The position numbers and the translations under genes were made by a program. DNA of 64,000 nucleotides, taken from Helicoverpa zea. Lineage: Eukaryota; Arthropoda; Insecta; Lepidoptera; Noctuidae. The stretch is taken from NCBI RefSeq assembly GCF_022581195.2, contig NC_061472.1, positions 6,944,001 to 7,008,000 on the forward strand, written 5' to 3'. The notes beneath the pieces were generated by a model that saw only the letters and a list, made by a program, of their open reading frames with translations, ran no database searches and was not told the DNA's origin. Within the stretch, counting starts at the first letter, position 1. Every line of letters begins with the position of its first letter. This document shows positions 55,708 through 64,000 of this stretch, piece by piece.

Positions 55708-58424
55708 CATATGTTTAGTGTGTATATGCCGACGGACTCTTTAGATAATTTAAATGAATTTTCTGAATGCTTAGGCGAAATAGCTGCTGTTGTAGAAAGT
55801 GAGAACGTAGAATATGTGTACATTTTAGGAGATTATAATGCTCATCCCGGTGAATTATTTAATAAAGAATTGTTGAGTTTTTGTGGTGAACAAAATTGGT
55901 TTTGTGCAGACTATTCATTATTGGGTATTGATTCTGGCACTTATACTTTTGTAAGCGAGGCTTGTGGAAGTAGACGGTGGCTTGACCATTGCCTGGTTTC
56001 TGAGGCTGCTTTGAGGTCACTTGAGAAGGTGGAAGTTAAACATGATGTTTATTGGTCGGACCACTATCCTCTTGTGTGCCAGGTAAACTTAGGAGTGGTC
56101 AGGTCGACGGATGCCACCGCGCAGATAGGGGCTAGGAAGATAGATAAGGCTGTGTGGGGGGACAGAAATGCTTCACAAATAGGGCATTATTACAGACTTT
56201 GTATGGAGAAGCTTAGGGAAATAGATTTTCCATCTGTTTTGAGTAACTGCTGTGATAATTCGTGTTCTGATGAAAGTCATAAAAAGGTGATAGATGATAT
56301 GTATGACAAGTTAGTTTCATCCCTACGGGAAGCAGCAGAGGGCAGCTCTGCCCTTGTTGAAGGGGGTAGTAGGAGGCGTCGGGTTGTCGGTTGGAATAGG
56401 TTTGTAAAAGACGCTCACGAAAAAGCCAGGAGTGCTTTTTTGAACTGGGTGTGGCATAATAAACCTCGCGCCGGGGCAATATTTTCAGTAATGAATGAGA
56501 CCCGGAAGATCTTTAAACAAAGATTGAAATATTGTCAGGACAATGAGCATAGAATTAAAATGGACATGCTTGCCACGGAACATAATAGTAAGCGTTTTCA
56601 GAACTTTTGGAAAATGACACAAAGGTTAACACCGAGAGCGCCGGTTCCAGTGGCGGTGGATGGCTGTACGGATCCTGGTGAAATCGCGGACAACTTTAGG
56701 AGGCATTTCACTGTAACCTCGCGACAAGTTGATGAGCAGCGTATTGGTGCTGGGGGCATCATGTCCGGAGAATCAATAAACATTTCGGCCAAAGAGATCA
56801 CTAGCATTATTAAAGGCATGAGCAGAGGCAAATCTCCGGGACATGATGGTCTAAGCATTGAACACTTTCAGTATGCTGGTCCGCATTTACCCAGGATCTT
56901 ATCAATGCTGTATAATTTTTGCCTGAGACACTCCTACCTACCTAAGGACTTAATGAGGACAATAGTAGTGCCTATTGTCAAAAATAAGACTGGGGATGCG
57001 TCGGATAAGGACAATTATAGGCCTATCTCACTGGCCACTATAGCAGCTAAAGTGCTTGACAGTGTGCTTGAGCGCAGAGTGACTGGACAGCTCATTCCTC
57101 ATGATTCCCAATTTGGGTTTAGATCTGGACTTTCCACGGAGACAGCTATATTGACGCTCAAAAATACTGTAAGGTATTATGTGGATAGGAGGACTCCAGT
57201 GTATGCCGCGTTCCTGGACCTCTCCAAGGCTTTTGACCTGGTTAATTATAGGATCTTATGGACTAAATTACGGGAAAAAGCAGTAGCTCATGAGATGGTT
57301 AATCTCCTGGAGTATTGGTACAACAACCAGGTTAATCAGGTCAAATGGTCTGGGGCGTTATCTGGTGAGTATGGACTGGAGTGTGGTGTAAGGCAGGGAG
57401 GTTCGACATCACCGGCACTCTTCAGTTTATACATAAATCAGTTAGTTGAGGATCTTGCCAGTACTGGTCTTGGATGTTCTATTGATGGCATGACTATCAA
57501 TAGTATAAGCTATGCTGATGACATGGTGCTGCTGAGTCCCTCGATTGATGCTCTTAGACAGTTACTTGGGTTGTGTGAAGGATACGCGGTGGCACATGGC
57601 CTACTGTACAATGTTGGAAAAAGTGAGTTTATGGTGTTTCGGACAGGCTCAAAAAAACCAGCGACAGTGCCTCCAGTTTATTTATATGGGGTGGCGCTAA
57701 AGAGAGTTTCTCGGTTTAAATACCTTGGGCACATTCTGACCGACAATCTGAACGATGATGAGGATATTGAGAGGGAACGTAGGGCGTTGTCGGTTCGATG
57801 TAATATGCTGGCTCGCAGGTTTGCAAGGTGTACAAGAAGTGTAAAAATTACGCTATTTAGGGCGTATTGCCAAACATTCTACACATGTAGCCTGTGGGTC
57901 AGATATACGCAGAAGGCCGACAACTCCCTTCGTATTCAATACAATAACGCGTTTCGGATGCTGCTGGGGCTTCCTCGGTTCTGTAGCGCGTCAAACATGT
58001 TTGCTCAGGCTGGTGTAGATAGTTTTGAGGCTATTATGCGCAAAAGAACGGCATCTCTGATGCGTAGGACACGTGGTAGCTCCAATAGCATCCTGAGGGC
58101 TATTGCTGAGAGGCCGGACTGCCCTTTTCTAATGCACTGGTCACGTAGACATTGCCGCGGGCTAGGGGCTGAGGACAGGTATTTAAATTAAATTTATTTG
58201 AATTGAATATAATTTTGATTATTTTTATGATATTTATATTATTGTTCAATGAAGTTATAATTTTAATGTAATTTATTCCAATTCCAATTCCAATCAATTT
58301 CTATGAAGTGTTAATTTAATATATTTATTTTAGAGTTTTAATTGTACTAACGTAGCTGTAAGTCTTTTGTAACACTAACACTATATGGATGAAATCCGAA
58401 ATAAATGATTATTATTATTATTAT
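55708..58424 (+). mobile_element. Non-LTR retrotransposon B, 5'-truncated, (ATT)n tail
   Basis: It is one long open frame followed by a 233-bp AT-rich 3' UTR and a tail of six ATT units (to 58424). The start is placed just before the endonuclease remnant. Compared with a full ORF2 it lacks ORF1 and the N-terminal part of the endonuclease. It is in the same family as element A (34140-35379). Clade not assigned with confidence; CR1-group or Daphne-like elements are candidates. Confidence 0.85.
55711..58191 (+). CDS. ORF2: partial AP endonuclease and full reverse transcriptase
   Basis: 826 codons with no stop. Residues 1-125 are the second half of an APE-type endonuclease: ILGDYNAH (about 38-45) and WSDHYPLV (about 114-121), which hold the Asp/Asn and Asp-His of the active site. 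The first half, with the catalytic Asn and Glu, is missing. After a basic linker, the RT spans about 360-720: DNYRPISLATIAAKVLDS, DSQFGFRSGLSTETAI, FLDLSKAFDLV (D503), GVRQGGSTSPALFSLY, SYADDMVLL (YADD near 601-604). The C-terminal part contains FKYLGHILTD, CQTFYTCSLWVRYTQ and LLGLPRFCSASNMF. The enzyme nicks target DNA and copies RNA at the nick. Here nicking must be lost, yet the RT frame is intact, so the insertion is fairly recent. The ATG at 55711 lies at the truncation point and may not be a real start. Confidence 0.9.
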   Translation: MFSVYMPTDSLDNLNEFSECLGEIAAVVESENVEYVYILGDYNAHPGELFNKELLSFCGEQNWFCADYSLLGIDSGTYTFVSEACGSRRWLDHCLVSEAALRSLEKVEVKHDVYWSDHYPLVCQVNLGVVRSTDATAQIGARKIDKAVWGDRNASQIGHYYRLCMEKLREIDFPSVLSNCCDNSCSDESHKKVIDDMYDKLVSSLREAAEGSSALVEGGSRRRRVVGWNRFVKDAHEKARSAFLNWVWHNKPRAGAIFSVMNETRKIFKQRLKYCQDNEHRIKMDMLATEHNSKRFQNFWKMTQRLTPRAPVPVAVDGCTDPGEIADNFRRHFTVTSRQVDEQRIGAGGIMSGESINISAKEITSIIKGMSRGKSPGHDGLSIEHFQYAGPHLPRILSMLYNFCLRHSYLPKDLMRTIVVPIVKNKTGDASDKDNYRPISLATIAAKVLDSVLERRVTGQLIPHDSQFGFRSGLSTETAILTLKNTVRYYVDRRTPVYAAFLDLSKAFDLVNYRILWTKLREKAVAHEMVNLLEYWYNNQVNQVKWSGALSGEYGLECGVRQGGSTSPALFSLYINQLVEDLASTGLGCSIDGMTINSISYADDMVLLSPSIDALRQLLGLCEGYAVAHGLLYNVGKSEFMVFRTGSKKPATVPPVYLYGVALKRVSRFKYLGHILTDNLNDDEDIERERRALSVRCNMLARRFARCTRSVKITLFRAYCQTFYTCSLWVRYTQKADNSLRIQYNNAFRMLLGLPRFCSASNMFAQAGVDSFEAIMRKRTASLMRRTRGSSNSILRAIAERPDCPFLMHWSRRHCRGLGAEDRYLN

Positions 58425-58629
58425 ACCTTGAGTCCATTAATAAATTACATTGTTCTTAAATCAGCTATTTCTAAATCTCTCAAAGTGAAACTACTACGTT
58501 GCTACGCCGTAGCAGATGACGTCACGGCTACGCTAGATATCAATTCGTAGCAAATTACCGATTTGCTACGCGCCAGCTCATTTCCCCGAGTCTCACATGT
58601 CAAATACAGATTTTTTCTCGATAACTTTC
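58425..58629. other. Spacer; no gene recognised
   Basis: It includes a short inverted-word region rich in 'gctacg' and 'cgtagc' at 58495-58575, possibly an eroded MITE. Confidence 0.35.
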
Positions 58630-59597
58630 TATAGTTCGGCCATTCAGAGAATGCGTTCCTGACACGTCGCGATTGAACTGACGACGTAACTTTGCAATGG
58701 CGTTGCAGTTACGATAAAAATATTTTTGCTGGTTGTTTACCGTTTTAACAATTGAGGAGCATTAAAACAACATTATTATATCAATAATCAATGAATGTTA
58801 TAATTTTGTGCCAAACTGAGTGTCAAATAACTTGGTAAACAATATTTTTCTAAATCTATACTGCGCTATTACAAGGTTATGTCAGCGGTTTATATTTTGT
58901 AGTGCTGTGCTAAAAATAACAGGCAAGTATCGTAATCTGTTCTTATACAGTTATAATATAAAATAATACGTTTTGATTTTCTTTTTAAGAATTGGAAAAT
59001 AATGGACTATAAGACTTAATTATAACTTTTATGAAATATAAAAATAAAACTATGACCAAACCGCATTTTTATACTTAGATTAAAAATGGTAACCCCAAAT
59101 GGCGTTATGGGCCGCCATTTTGTGACGCTAAAACAGTCGTCCGTTGTCGTTTCGTGCGCATAGACCACGTTTTTCAAGTGTTTTCGATCTGTTTTTATTT
59201 GATTACCCGGCTTTTGTTAGACCGAGATATCAGGATTGATTCTGTTATTGATAATAATATAATTATACATGTAGGCGAAGATGATGATGAAGACACCACC
59301 TCCTCAAGCAAATCGGAGTCTGATTAATATTCTGTTCGCACATTCAATTCAATGTACTTGTAACAAAGAATAAATAAAACAATTTTATTATATGAATATT
59401 ACCTTTTTTTGGTTTCCACTTAAATAACTAAAATATAAAACAAATGATTCCGCCAATTTAAAACGAAAATAATCTTAAAATAATGCGGCGGTTCATTTTG
59501 AAGGAACGGTAACGAACTCAGTGTTATGTTGTGCCCATCACTAGTCGTGACTAACTGATAGGTGTCAGGAACGCATTCTCTGAACGGCCGAAGTATA
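58630..59597. mobile_element. 968-bp DNA transposon, long form of family M2
   Basis: It starts with the same 62-bp terminus as 4148-4209 and continues through the complete centre of that MITE in reverse orientation to 58797. About 760 bp of extra sequence follow. It ends at GGCCGAAGTATA (59597), with about 38 bp of the right terminus conserved (from 'gtgtcaggaacgcattctct'). TATA at both ends fits a TA duplication. The extra part holds a transposase-like C-terminal remnant (59235-59327) and a poly(A) signal. It is probably itself a deletion derivative of a coding element. Confidence 0.75.
59235..59327 (+). pseudogene. C-terminal remnant of an unknown element protein
   Basis: The frame reads IDSVIDNNIIIHVGEDDDED, then TTSSSKSESD and a stop at 59325-59327, followed by AATAAATAAA at about 59368. 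The acidic, Ser-rich end and the nearby poly(A) signal suggest the tail of a transposase whose body was deleted. The frame is closed just upstream. The family cannot be named from 30 residues. Confidence 0.35.
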
Positions 59598-60569
59598 ACA
59601 GATTTAATTATTACAATATTCAAGGTAATATTTCTTTATAACCAACACATCCATCGTTTTCATTTCAATTACTTATTAGACAAATTTTATAAAAAGTAGG
59701 AAAGATTGTTTAATATCATGTATCTTTCCTTCCGAAATGTCTGTCTCTCTATAAATATATTTGGACTTCCATAATTTATATCAAATGAAATACTTGAGGC
59801 CAAACTTTTTTACTTTATGATTTCAGCGCTTTATTAGGAAAACATGAAGGCTTATTTTTGTGCTAGGAAACCATCTGACGTGATTATTAAAAAAACAAGC
59901 ATCGTCCAGCGGTTTCACTCCTGAAGGAACTACTAGGCAAAGTGGGCCTGTCTCCAGGCTGTATCTCTATATCAAAGTCTTATCCTATCATGGCATTAAG
60001 TCCGACTTTGTACATAGTTCGCTTTGCATAAAGTTTGAATAAATAAATAAATCTTCTTCTGTTTAGCCTGGTTCAACCGAAAACGTAAAAATATAACAAA
60101 CAATCAATCAAAAAGAATCTTTTTTACATTCAAATATTAGTTACTGGCAAAGTGTTATAAAGTATTCAATAAATGCATGTGTAGAAAACGGCACAAAGCC
60201 ACCTGCATCGATAAACATCTCCTTATAAATTAATTCTACAATATAGAGCGGAGCGAACACAGCAACTTGTAGATAACTTTACGTAATTGACAATAAGTGT
60301 TACTGAGAGAAAATGCAGTGCACGTACTATGCAGCGATGATAGTCTCAGGGAAAAGTAGAAATTGTATACTCTATTAGTATTTGATAGCTAATGCTGCAC
60401 GTGCTATGGAATATCGGGTCTTAGTAATAATTGTATAAGACTTTTCATTCATAATTATAATATGAATTACTTATCTTACCTTCTTATCATGAATGCACTC
60501 ATCAAAATCATCTCATGACTCTCTTATCTTCAGAAATTGGAGAAAAATCTCTTAAAGTCAAAATCTAGG
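59598..60569. other. One retrotransposon 3' end; otherwise no gene recognised
   Basis: Around 59915-60053 the phrases 'gcggtttcactcctgaagga', 'atggcattaagtccgacttt' and an AAATAAATAAAT tail recall the 3' end of CR1/Jockey elements like the one at 21480-21967. The remainder is AT-rich. Confidence 0.45.
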
Positions 60570-61007
60570 TTTGATTCGTTCGCTCGACTCGTTCGTGTGT
60601 GCATTACTACTTACGCTCTCCGTCTTTAAAATTCATAGAAGAAGTCTATAGTGTACTTATATGGACAAAAGTTACATAAGTTTAAAGCTCGATCAAAGTT
60701 CTGTGCTCTGTGATATTGTTCAATTAAATCGAAAGCGGATTACGAAGATATCGCTGTTTTTAGTGATACCGAAATCTAATAAACAGTGATCAGCTGCTTG
60801 TGACAGGTGAGTCATCGCGCGCGCCGTCCAGTCTACCGGTCACACTATCGCTGTCGCCGCCGCTTCCATACGTACGGCCTATTGCTGCGCTGCTTGCTCA
60901 TATATCACGCACCGCCACTCACTCGGCGCATGTACTCGCCGTGCCGCTTGCTAGCTGAGTCACTGCCTTTGTTCACGAACGCTAACGTTGTTTTGCGATA
61001 ATTCAAA

Positions 61008-62021
61008 ATGAATATGATTTGTGATGTTTGTAGTGAAGATATATCTTCGAACAGATCAATTAAATGTAAACGGTGTGAGAAAAACTATCACCCGGTCTGC
61101 GTATATGTAACACCAGACTCCGCTAAATCAAATGAAAACTGGGTTTGTCCTTCTTGTTGGGCTAAAACACCACTCCATAACACCAACACACCTGTCTGCC
61201 CATCTTTTACACCAGCAGCGATTGACGTTACGCATGTAAATACCCAATCTCGCGCTTACAAACGCATGGCGAGTGATTCACCAGGCCGTGATAACCTGGA
61301 AGACTCACTCTCAATTGCCTTAGAGATACGTTGTCTTCGGAACGAAGTTAATGCGTTAAGGACTGAGGTCCGTGAGTTCCGCGAGGAGTTGATGGGCAGA
61401 GTCGACGCACTGGAAGTCCGAGTTACTACGGTGGAGGAAAAAATCGAGCAAACGGTCTCTCCTCGTCTTGCAGAGTTAGAAACGACTGTTGGTGAACTTA
61501 AGCTGCAGCTCAATGAGCGTGAGCAGGAGTCGCTACTCAATGACGTGCAAGTTTCCGGTGTGCCGGAGACTAAGGGGGAGAACACAACCCAGCTACTGAA
61601 CGTCCTGGCCATTAAATTAGGCGTGTCGCTTGATGAGCGTGACGTGGTATTTGTAAGGCGCGTGGGTAATGTGCTGCGAGACCGCGTCGAGGGAGAGGAT
61701 GCTTCTCGCCATCGCATTATTGTTGCCAGGTTGGCAAGGCGCACTACTCGTGACAGTATCCTGAACGCCGCGCGTGTTCGTCGGAATCTATGCACTGCTG
61801 ACATTGAGTTGCCCGGGGCATCACAACGGATCTATGTGAACGAGCGCCTGACAAAATCTAACAGGCAATTGTTCTACATGACACGTCAGGCTGCGACTCG
61901 TTGCGGATGGAAATATTCGTGGACAAGAGATGGGCGTATACTTGCTCGCAAGGAAGAGGGCAAATCGGTGGTGCAAGTTAGAATGCAATCCGACATTGAA
62001 CGTTTTTTCCCCGTCAAATAA
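61008..62021 (+). CDS. ORF1 protein: PHD finger, coiled coil, RRM-like domain
   Basis: 337 residues from ATG 61008 (context TCAAAATG). An N-terminal PHD-type zinc finger has the full C4HC3 set: C5, C8, C20, C23, H28, C31, C47 and C50, with W45. Residues about 100-175 are rich in Glu, Arg, Leu and Val with heptad spacing (LRTEVREFREELMGRVDALE), a coiled coil for trimer or dimer assembly. From about 178 (LNDVQVSGVPE) to the end, the fold resembles the RNA-binding RRM and C-terminal domain of L1/CR1 ORF1 proteins (RIIVARLARRTTRDSIL, IYVNERLTKSNRQLF). The protein should coat the element RNA as a nucleic-acid chaperone. A PHD finger suggests chromatin contact, which is inference. No damage is seen. 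Confidence 0.88.
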   Translation: MNMICDVCSEDISSNRSIKCKRCEKNYHPVCVYVTPDSAKSNENWVCPSCWAKTPLHNTNTPVCPSFTPAAIDVTHVNTQSRAYKRMASDSPGRDNLEDSLSIALEIRCLRNEVNALRTEVREFREELMGRVDALEVRVTTVEEKIEQTVSPRLAELETTVGELKLQLNEREQESLLNDVQVSGVPETKGENTTQLLNVLAIKLGVSLDERDVVFVRRVGNVLRDRVEGEDASRHRIIVARLARRTTRDSILNAARVRRNLCTADIELPGASQRIYVNERLTKSNRQLFYMTRQAATRCGWKYSWTRDGRILARKEEGKSVVQVRMQSDIERFFPVK

Positions 62022-62173
62022 GTTGGCTATCATCTTCTAACATAATTACCGGAATTTATAGTTATGTGGTACTTCTCGAATATTGTCAGTGTATTAGAAT
62101 TATAACTTTGTTTAAATGCTTTGCAATATGTTTCGTGAATTTTGCTACTTTTAGGTTTTTAAATGATATTTTT

Positions 62174-62443
62174 ATGATATTGTATGTGCACAAAATAACT
62201 TATTTTTGTATTTGCCTAGTGTGTACACGCATATTTGCTTATAGGTACTGTTGCATTATTATGTTTGCTGTTGCTGTCTGTTCTAACTATTGTGTATTTC
62301 CATTACTGTATGTAGCCCACGGTGTTGATCGCTTTCTTTGTTCTGATTTAATTTATAATATATTTATGTTAAGAGTTACACGTCACAAAATCTGTATATA
62401 TTTATATAACACATTTACAGTCTTAAGGGCAAAAATAAAATGA
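62174..62443 (+). CDS. Possible small frame between ORF1 and ORF2, ending in ATGA overlap
   Basis: An open frame upstream of ORF2 runs from 62066, with its first ATG at 62174 (89 codons). Its TGA (62441-62443) overlaps the ORF2 ATG (62440-62442). The product would be hydrophobic and rich in Cys, Ile and Phe, without a known domain. The ATGA overlap is the form used for termination-reinitiation, so translation of this frame could feed ORF2. It may equally be chance in AT-rich spacer DNA. Confidence 0.25.
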   Translation: MILYVHKITYFCICLVCTRIFAYRYCCIIMFAVAVCSNYCVFPLLYVAHGVDRFLCSDLIYNIFMLRVTRHKICIYLYNTFTVLRAKIK

Positions 62444-64000
62444 CAATAAAATTACTCAAAGTTGGGCTTTGGAATGCTGGCTCCTTGGGAACTAAACACG
62501 ATGAGCTTACGGTGGCTGTGCTACAGCGCGATGTAGACATCATGGCCATTAATGAGACCTGGTTGCGGGTCGGTGAAGAGGGGCGTGCACCCGTGATTCC
62601 TGGATATAGACTACGCCATATACCACGACCATTGTCGGTAAGGGGGGGCAGGGGTGGAGGCGTTGGTTTCTATATCAAACGCGGTCTCACTGTGCGTAGA
62701 CATACGCATCCTACTGATCCATTATATGCCTCTGTGGAACAAATGTGGCTCACGCTCAGCGTTTGTGGGGCTAAACTCGCAATAGGCACAGCATACCGCC
62801 CGCCTTGGCAGGATGTTGATTTATTTTTGGATGCCATATCTTGCTCATTAAATAGTGTAACTCAGTGTGACTTTATAATATTGATGGGCGATTTTAATAT
62901 TAACTTGACAAATGACTCTGACCCAAAAACAGGCAAGTTACAGTCCTTTCTAGATTGTATGAACCTAAAACAATTAGTGACTACACCGACACATACCACG
63001 GTACATGGAGACACACTGATTGATGTTATTTGCACAAATGTTAAGGCCCGCTCTGTGGCTGTGGAAGCTATACCTGATTTGGGTGCGCACGCACTCGTGA
63101 CGTGTGAGATGAATTTCAAAAGACCAAAAATACTTCCTAAGACAATCTGTTATAGACCTTTAAATCAAGTTTCAAAGGAAGAAATTGAACAAGACTTGAA
63201 TCTTTTCAACTGGCAGGCTATAACTGAATTACGTGACGTTAATGAAATGGTTAATACGTTTAATTCATTTCTAGTTGCGTTATTTGATGTTCACGCACCA
63301 AAGAAAACATGTACTATAAGAGAGCGTTCTTATCCTTGGATAACTGACACCATTAAATTAATGATTCGCTTGAGGAACGAGGCTAATGACGAATACCGGG
63401 AATATAAAACTGAAGGCAAGAAAGCTTGCTACAGTGAGCTTAAGTCTCTGGTTAATGTGTCATTATATCGGGAGAAATCTGCTTATTTCACGCACAATAT
63501 CAACCATCAGGCACGGGACCCCAAATTGCTATGGAAAAACTTAAAGAATACTTTGCTTCCACCTAAAAATGACATTGAATTACCGTTGCATCTTAATAAT
63601 CCAGATGCTATATGTGACCACTTTTTAAATGTGCCAGGTAATGATGAAGTCAGTCTTTCTGAACTGACCTATTTCGAATTTTCGCGACACAACTCCTCAA
63701 GTTTTACTTTAAAACCTACAACGCAGTCAAATATCGCGAGAATTCTGAATAGTGTTAAGTCTAACGCAGAGGGATGTGATAATATTAATATAAACATGGT
63801 AATTTTGACATTGCCTGCAACATTAGAATGTATAACATCTATAATTAATAGATCTATTGAAATAGCAACTTTTCCCGAGGTGTGGAAATTGGCAAAAATT
63901 CGTCCACTACCTAAAATACCTAATGCCGCAGATATTAAGGATCTACGACCGATTAGCATTTTGCCTGTGCTCTCCAAGGTTATGGAAAAAGTGGTTTCTT
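62440..64000 (+). CDS. ORF2: APE endonuclease and start of reverse transcriptase, runs off window
   Basis: 520 codons are open to the edge. The endonuclease occupies about residues 1-225: LWNAGSL (N12), INETWL (E39), GGVGFYIKRGL, GTAYRPP, LMGDFNINL (D151, N153), and LIDVICTN. The place of the usual S-D-H motif reads LGAHALV (H217 kept, Asp replaced by Ala). A linker follows, with a helix-rich region. The RT domain begins about residue 485 with RPLPKIPNA and KDLRPISILPVLSKVMEKV at the very end. It should nick DNA and prime cDNA synthesis on the element RNA. ORF1 is 418 bp upstream. RT catalytic residues lie outside the window. Confidence 0.9.
   Translation, partial: MTIKLLKVGLWNAGSLGTKHDELTVAVLQRDVDIMAINETWLRVGEEGRAPVIPGYRLRHIPRPLSVRGGRGGGVGFYIKRGLTVRRHTHPTDPLYASVEQMWLTLSVCGAKLAIGTAYRPPWQDVDLFLDAISCSLNSVTQCDFIILMGDFNINLTNDSDPKTGKLQSFLDCMNLKQLVTTPTHTTVHGDTLIDVICTNVKARSVAVEAIPDLGAHALVTCEMNFKRPKILPKTICYRPLNQVSKEEIEQDLNLFNWQAITELRDVNEMVNTFNSFLVALFDVHAPKKTCTIRERSYPWITDTIKLMIRLRNEANDEYREYKTEGKKACYSELKSLVNVSLYREKSAYFTHNINHQARDPKLLWKNLKNTLLPPKNDIELPLHLNNPDAICDHFLNVPGNDEVSLSELTYFEFSRHNSSSFTLKPTTQSNIARILNSVKSNAEGCDNININMVILTLPATLECITSIINRSIEIATFPEVWKLAKIRPLPKIPNAADIKDLRPISILPVLSKVMEKVVS

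Larger units (their letters stand above)
60570..64000 (+). mobile_element. CR1-like non-LTR retrotransposon, apparently intact, continues beyond window
   Basis: A GC-richer 5' leader (start estimated near 60570-60600) is followed by ORF1 at 61008-62021 and ORF2 from 62440 to the window edge. Both frames are open. A two-ORF layout, PHD-finger ORF1 and APE-RT ORF2 fit the CR1 clade (Zenon-type elements are an example in Lepidoptera). The presence of leader, ORF1 and complete endonuclease shows that this copy, unlike all others here, is not 5'-truncated. Confidence 0.85.

Noticed and set aside
60807..61001. 64-codon Arg-rich frame before ORF1
   Set aside because: It starts at a non-ATG codon and lies in the GC-rich leader; composition explains it.
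61256..61804. 182-codon minus frame opposite CR1 ORF1
   Set aside because: It is a mirror of the Glu/Arg-rich coiled-coil coding strand; the plus strand has the PHD and RRM-like domains.

Overview
The window looks like AT-rich, non-coding nuclear DNA from a moth or butterfly (Lepidoptera, probably noctuid-like). The evidence is the set of interspersed repeats: a tRNA-derived SINE family with a typical moth 3' part, RTE-, R1-, Jockey- and CR1-type retrotransposon ends, and MITEs. I found no complete conventional host gene, no rRNA, no intact tRNA gene and no CRISPR array. The only host-like coding sequence is a small two-exon cysteine-rich gene on the minus strand (51963 down to 49986). A hAT element has split its second exon.

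Layout. 1-19 kb: mostly unrecognised AT-rich DNA with SINE copies, a perfect 94-bp-arm foldback (375-700), a 231-bp MITE with 62-bp TIRs (4148-4378) and small MITEs. 19.6-20.6 kb: two copies of a CG-rich repeat, one empty and one carrying a 450-bp MITE. 21-30 kb: a CR1/Jockey-type 3' end, SINEs, a 1.8-kb element with about 480-bp inverted arms (26435-28241) and an RTE fragment with target duplication. 30.9-32.0 kb: an internally deleted PIF/Harbinger element with TTA target duplication. 34.1-36.1 kb: two non-LTR 3' ends joined through (ATT)n tails. 36.2-39.1 kb: a complete Transib element with 36-bp TIRs, a 5-bp target duplication and a RAG1-like transposase broken by one in-frame stop. 39-50 kb: a minisatellite, a Harbinger-type MITE, a MITE invaded by two R1-like 3' ends, and dated RTE and Jockey insertions. 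50.0-51.6 kb: the hAT element, itself invaded by RTE and R1-like fragments. 55.7-58.4 kb: a long non-LTR element with an 826-codon endonuclease/RT frame. 58.6-59.6 kb: a longer relative of the 4.1-kb MITE. 60.6 kb to the right edge: an apparently intact CR1-like element with ORF1 (PHD finger, coiled coil) and ORF2 (endonuclease plus start of RT), cut by the window edge.

The genes do not form a host pathway; the window is an archive of transposition. The best-supported discovery is the Transib element. It keeps the catalytic D, D and E, the CxxC and HxxxxH zinc ligands, and a GRP motif like the RAG1 nonamer-binding region. It may also carry one intron. Other points worth checking are the hAT-split gene, the MITE and parent pair, the filled and empty CG-rich repeat, and the ATGA overlap before CR1 ORF2. 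Family assignments come from recognised motifs and were not tested by database search.
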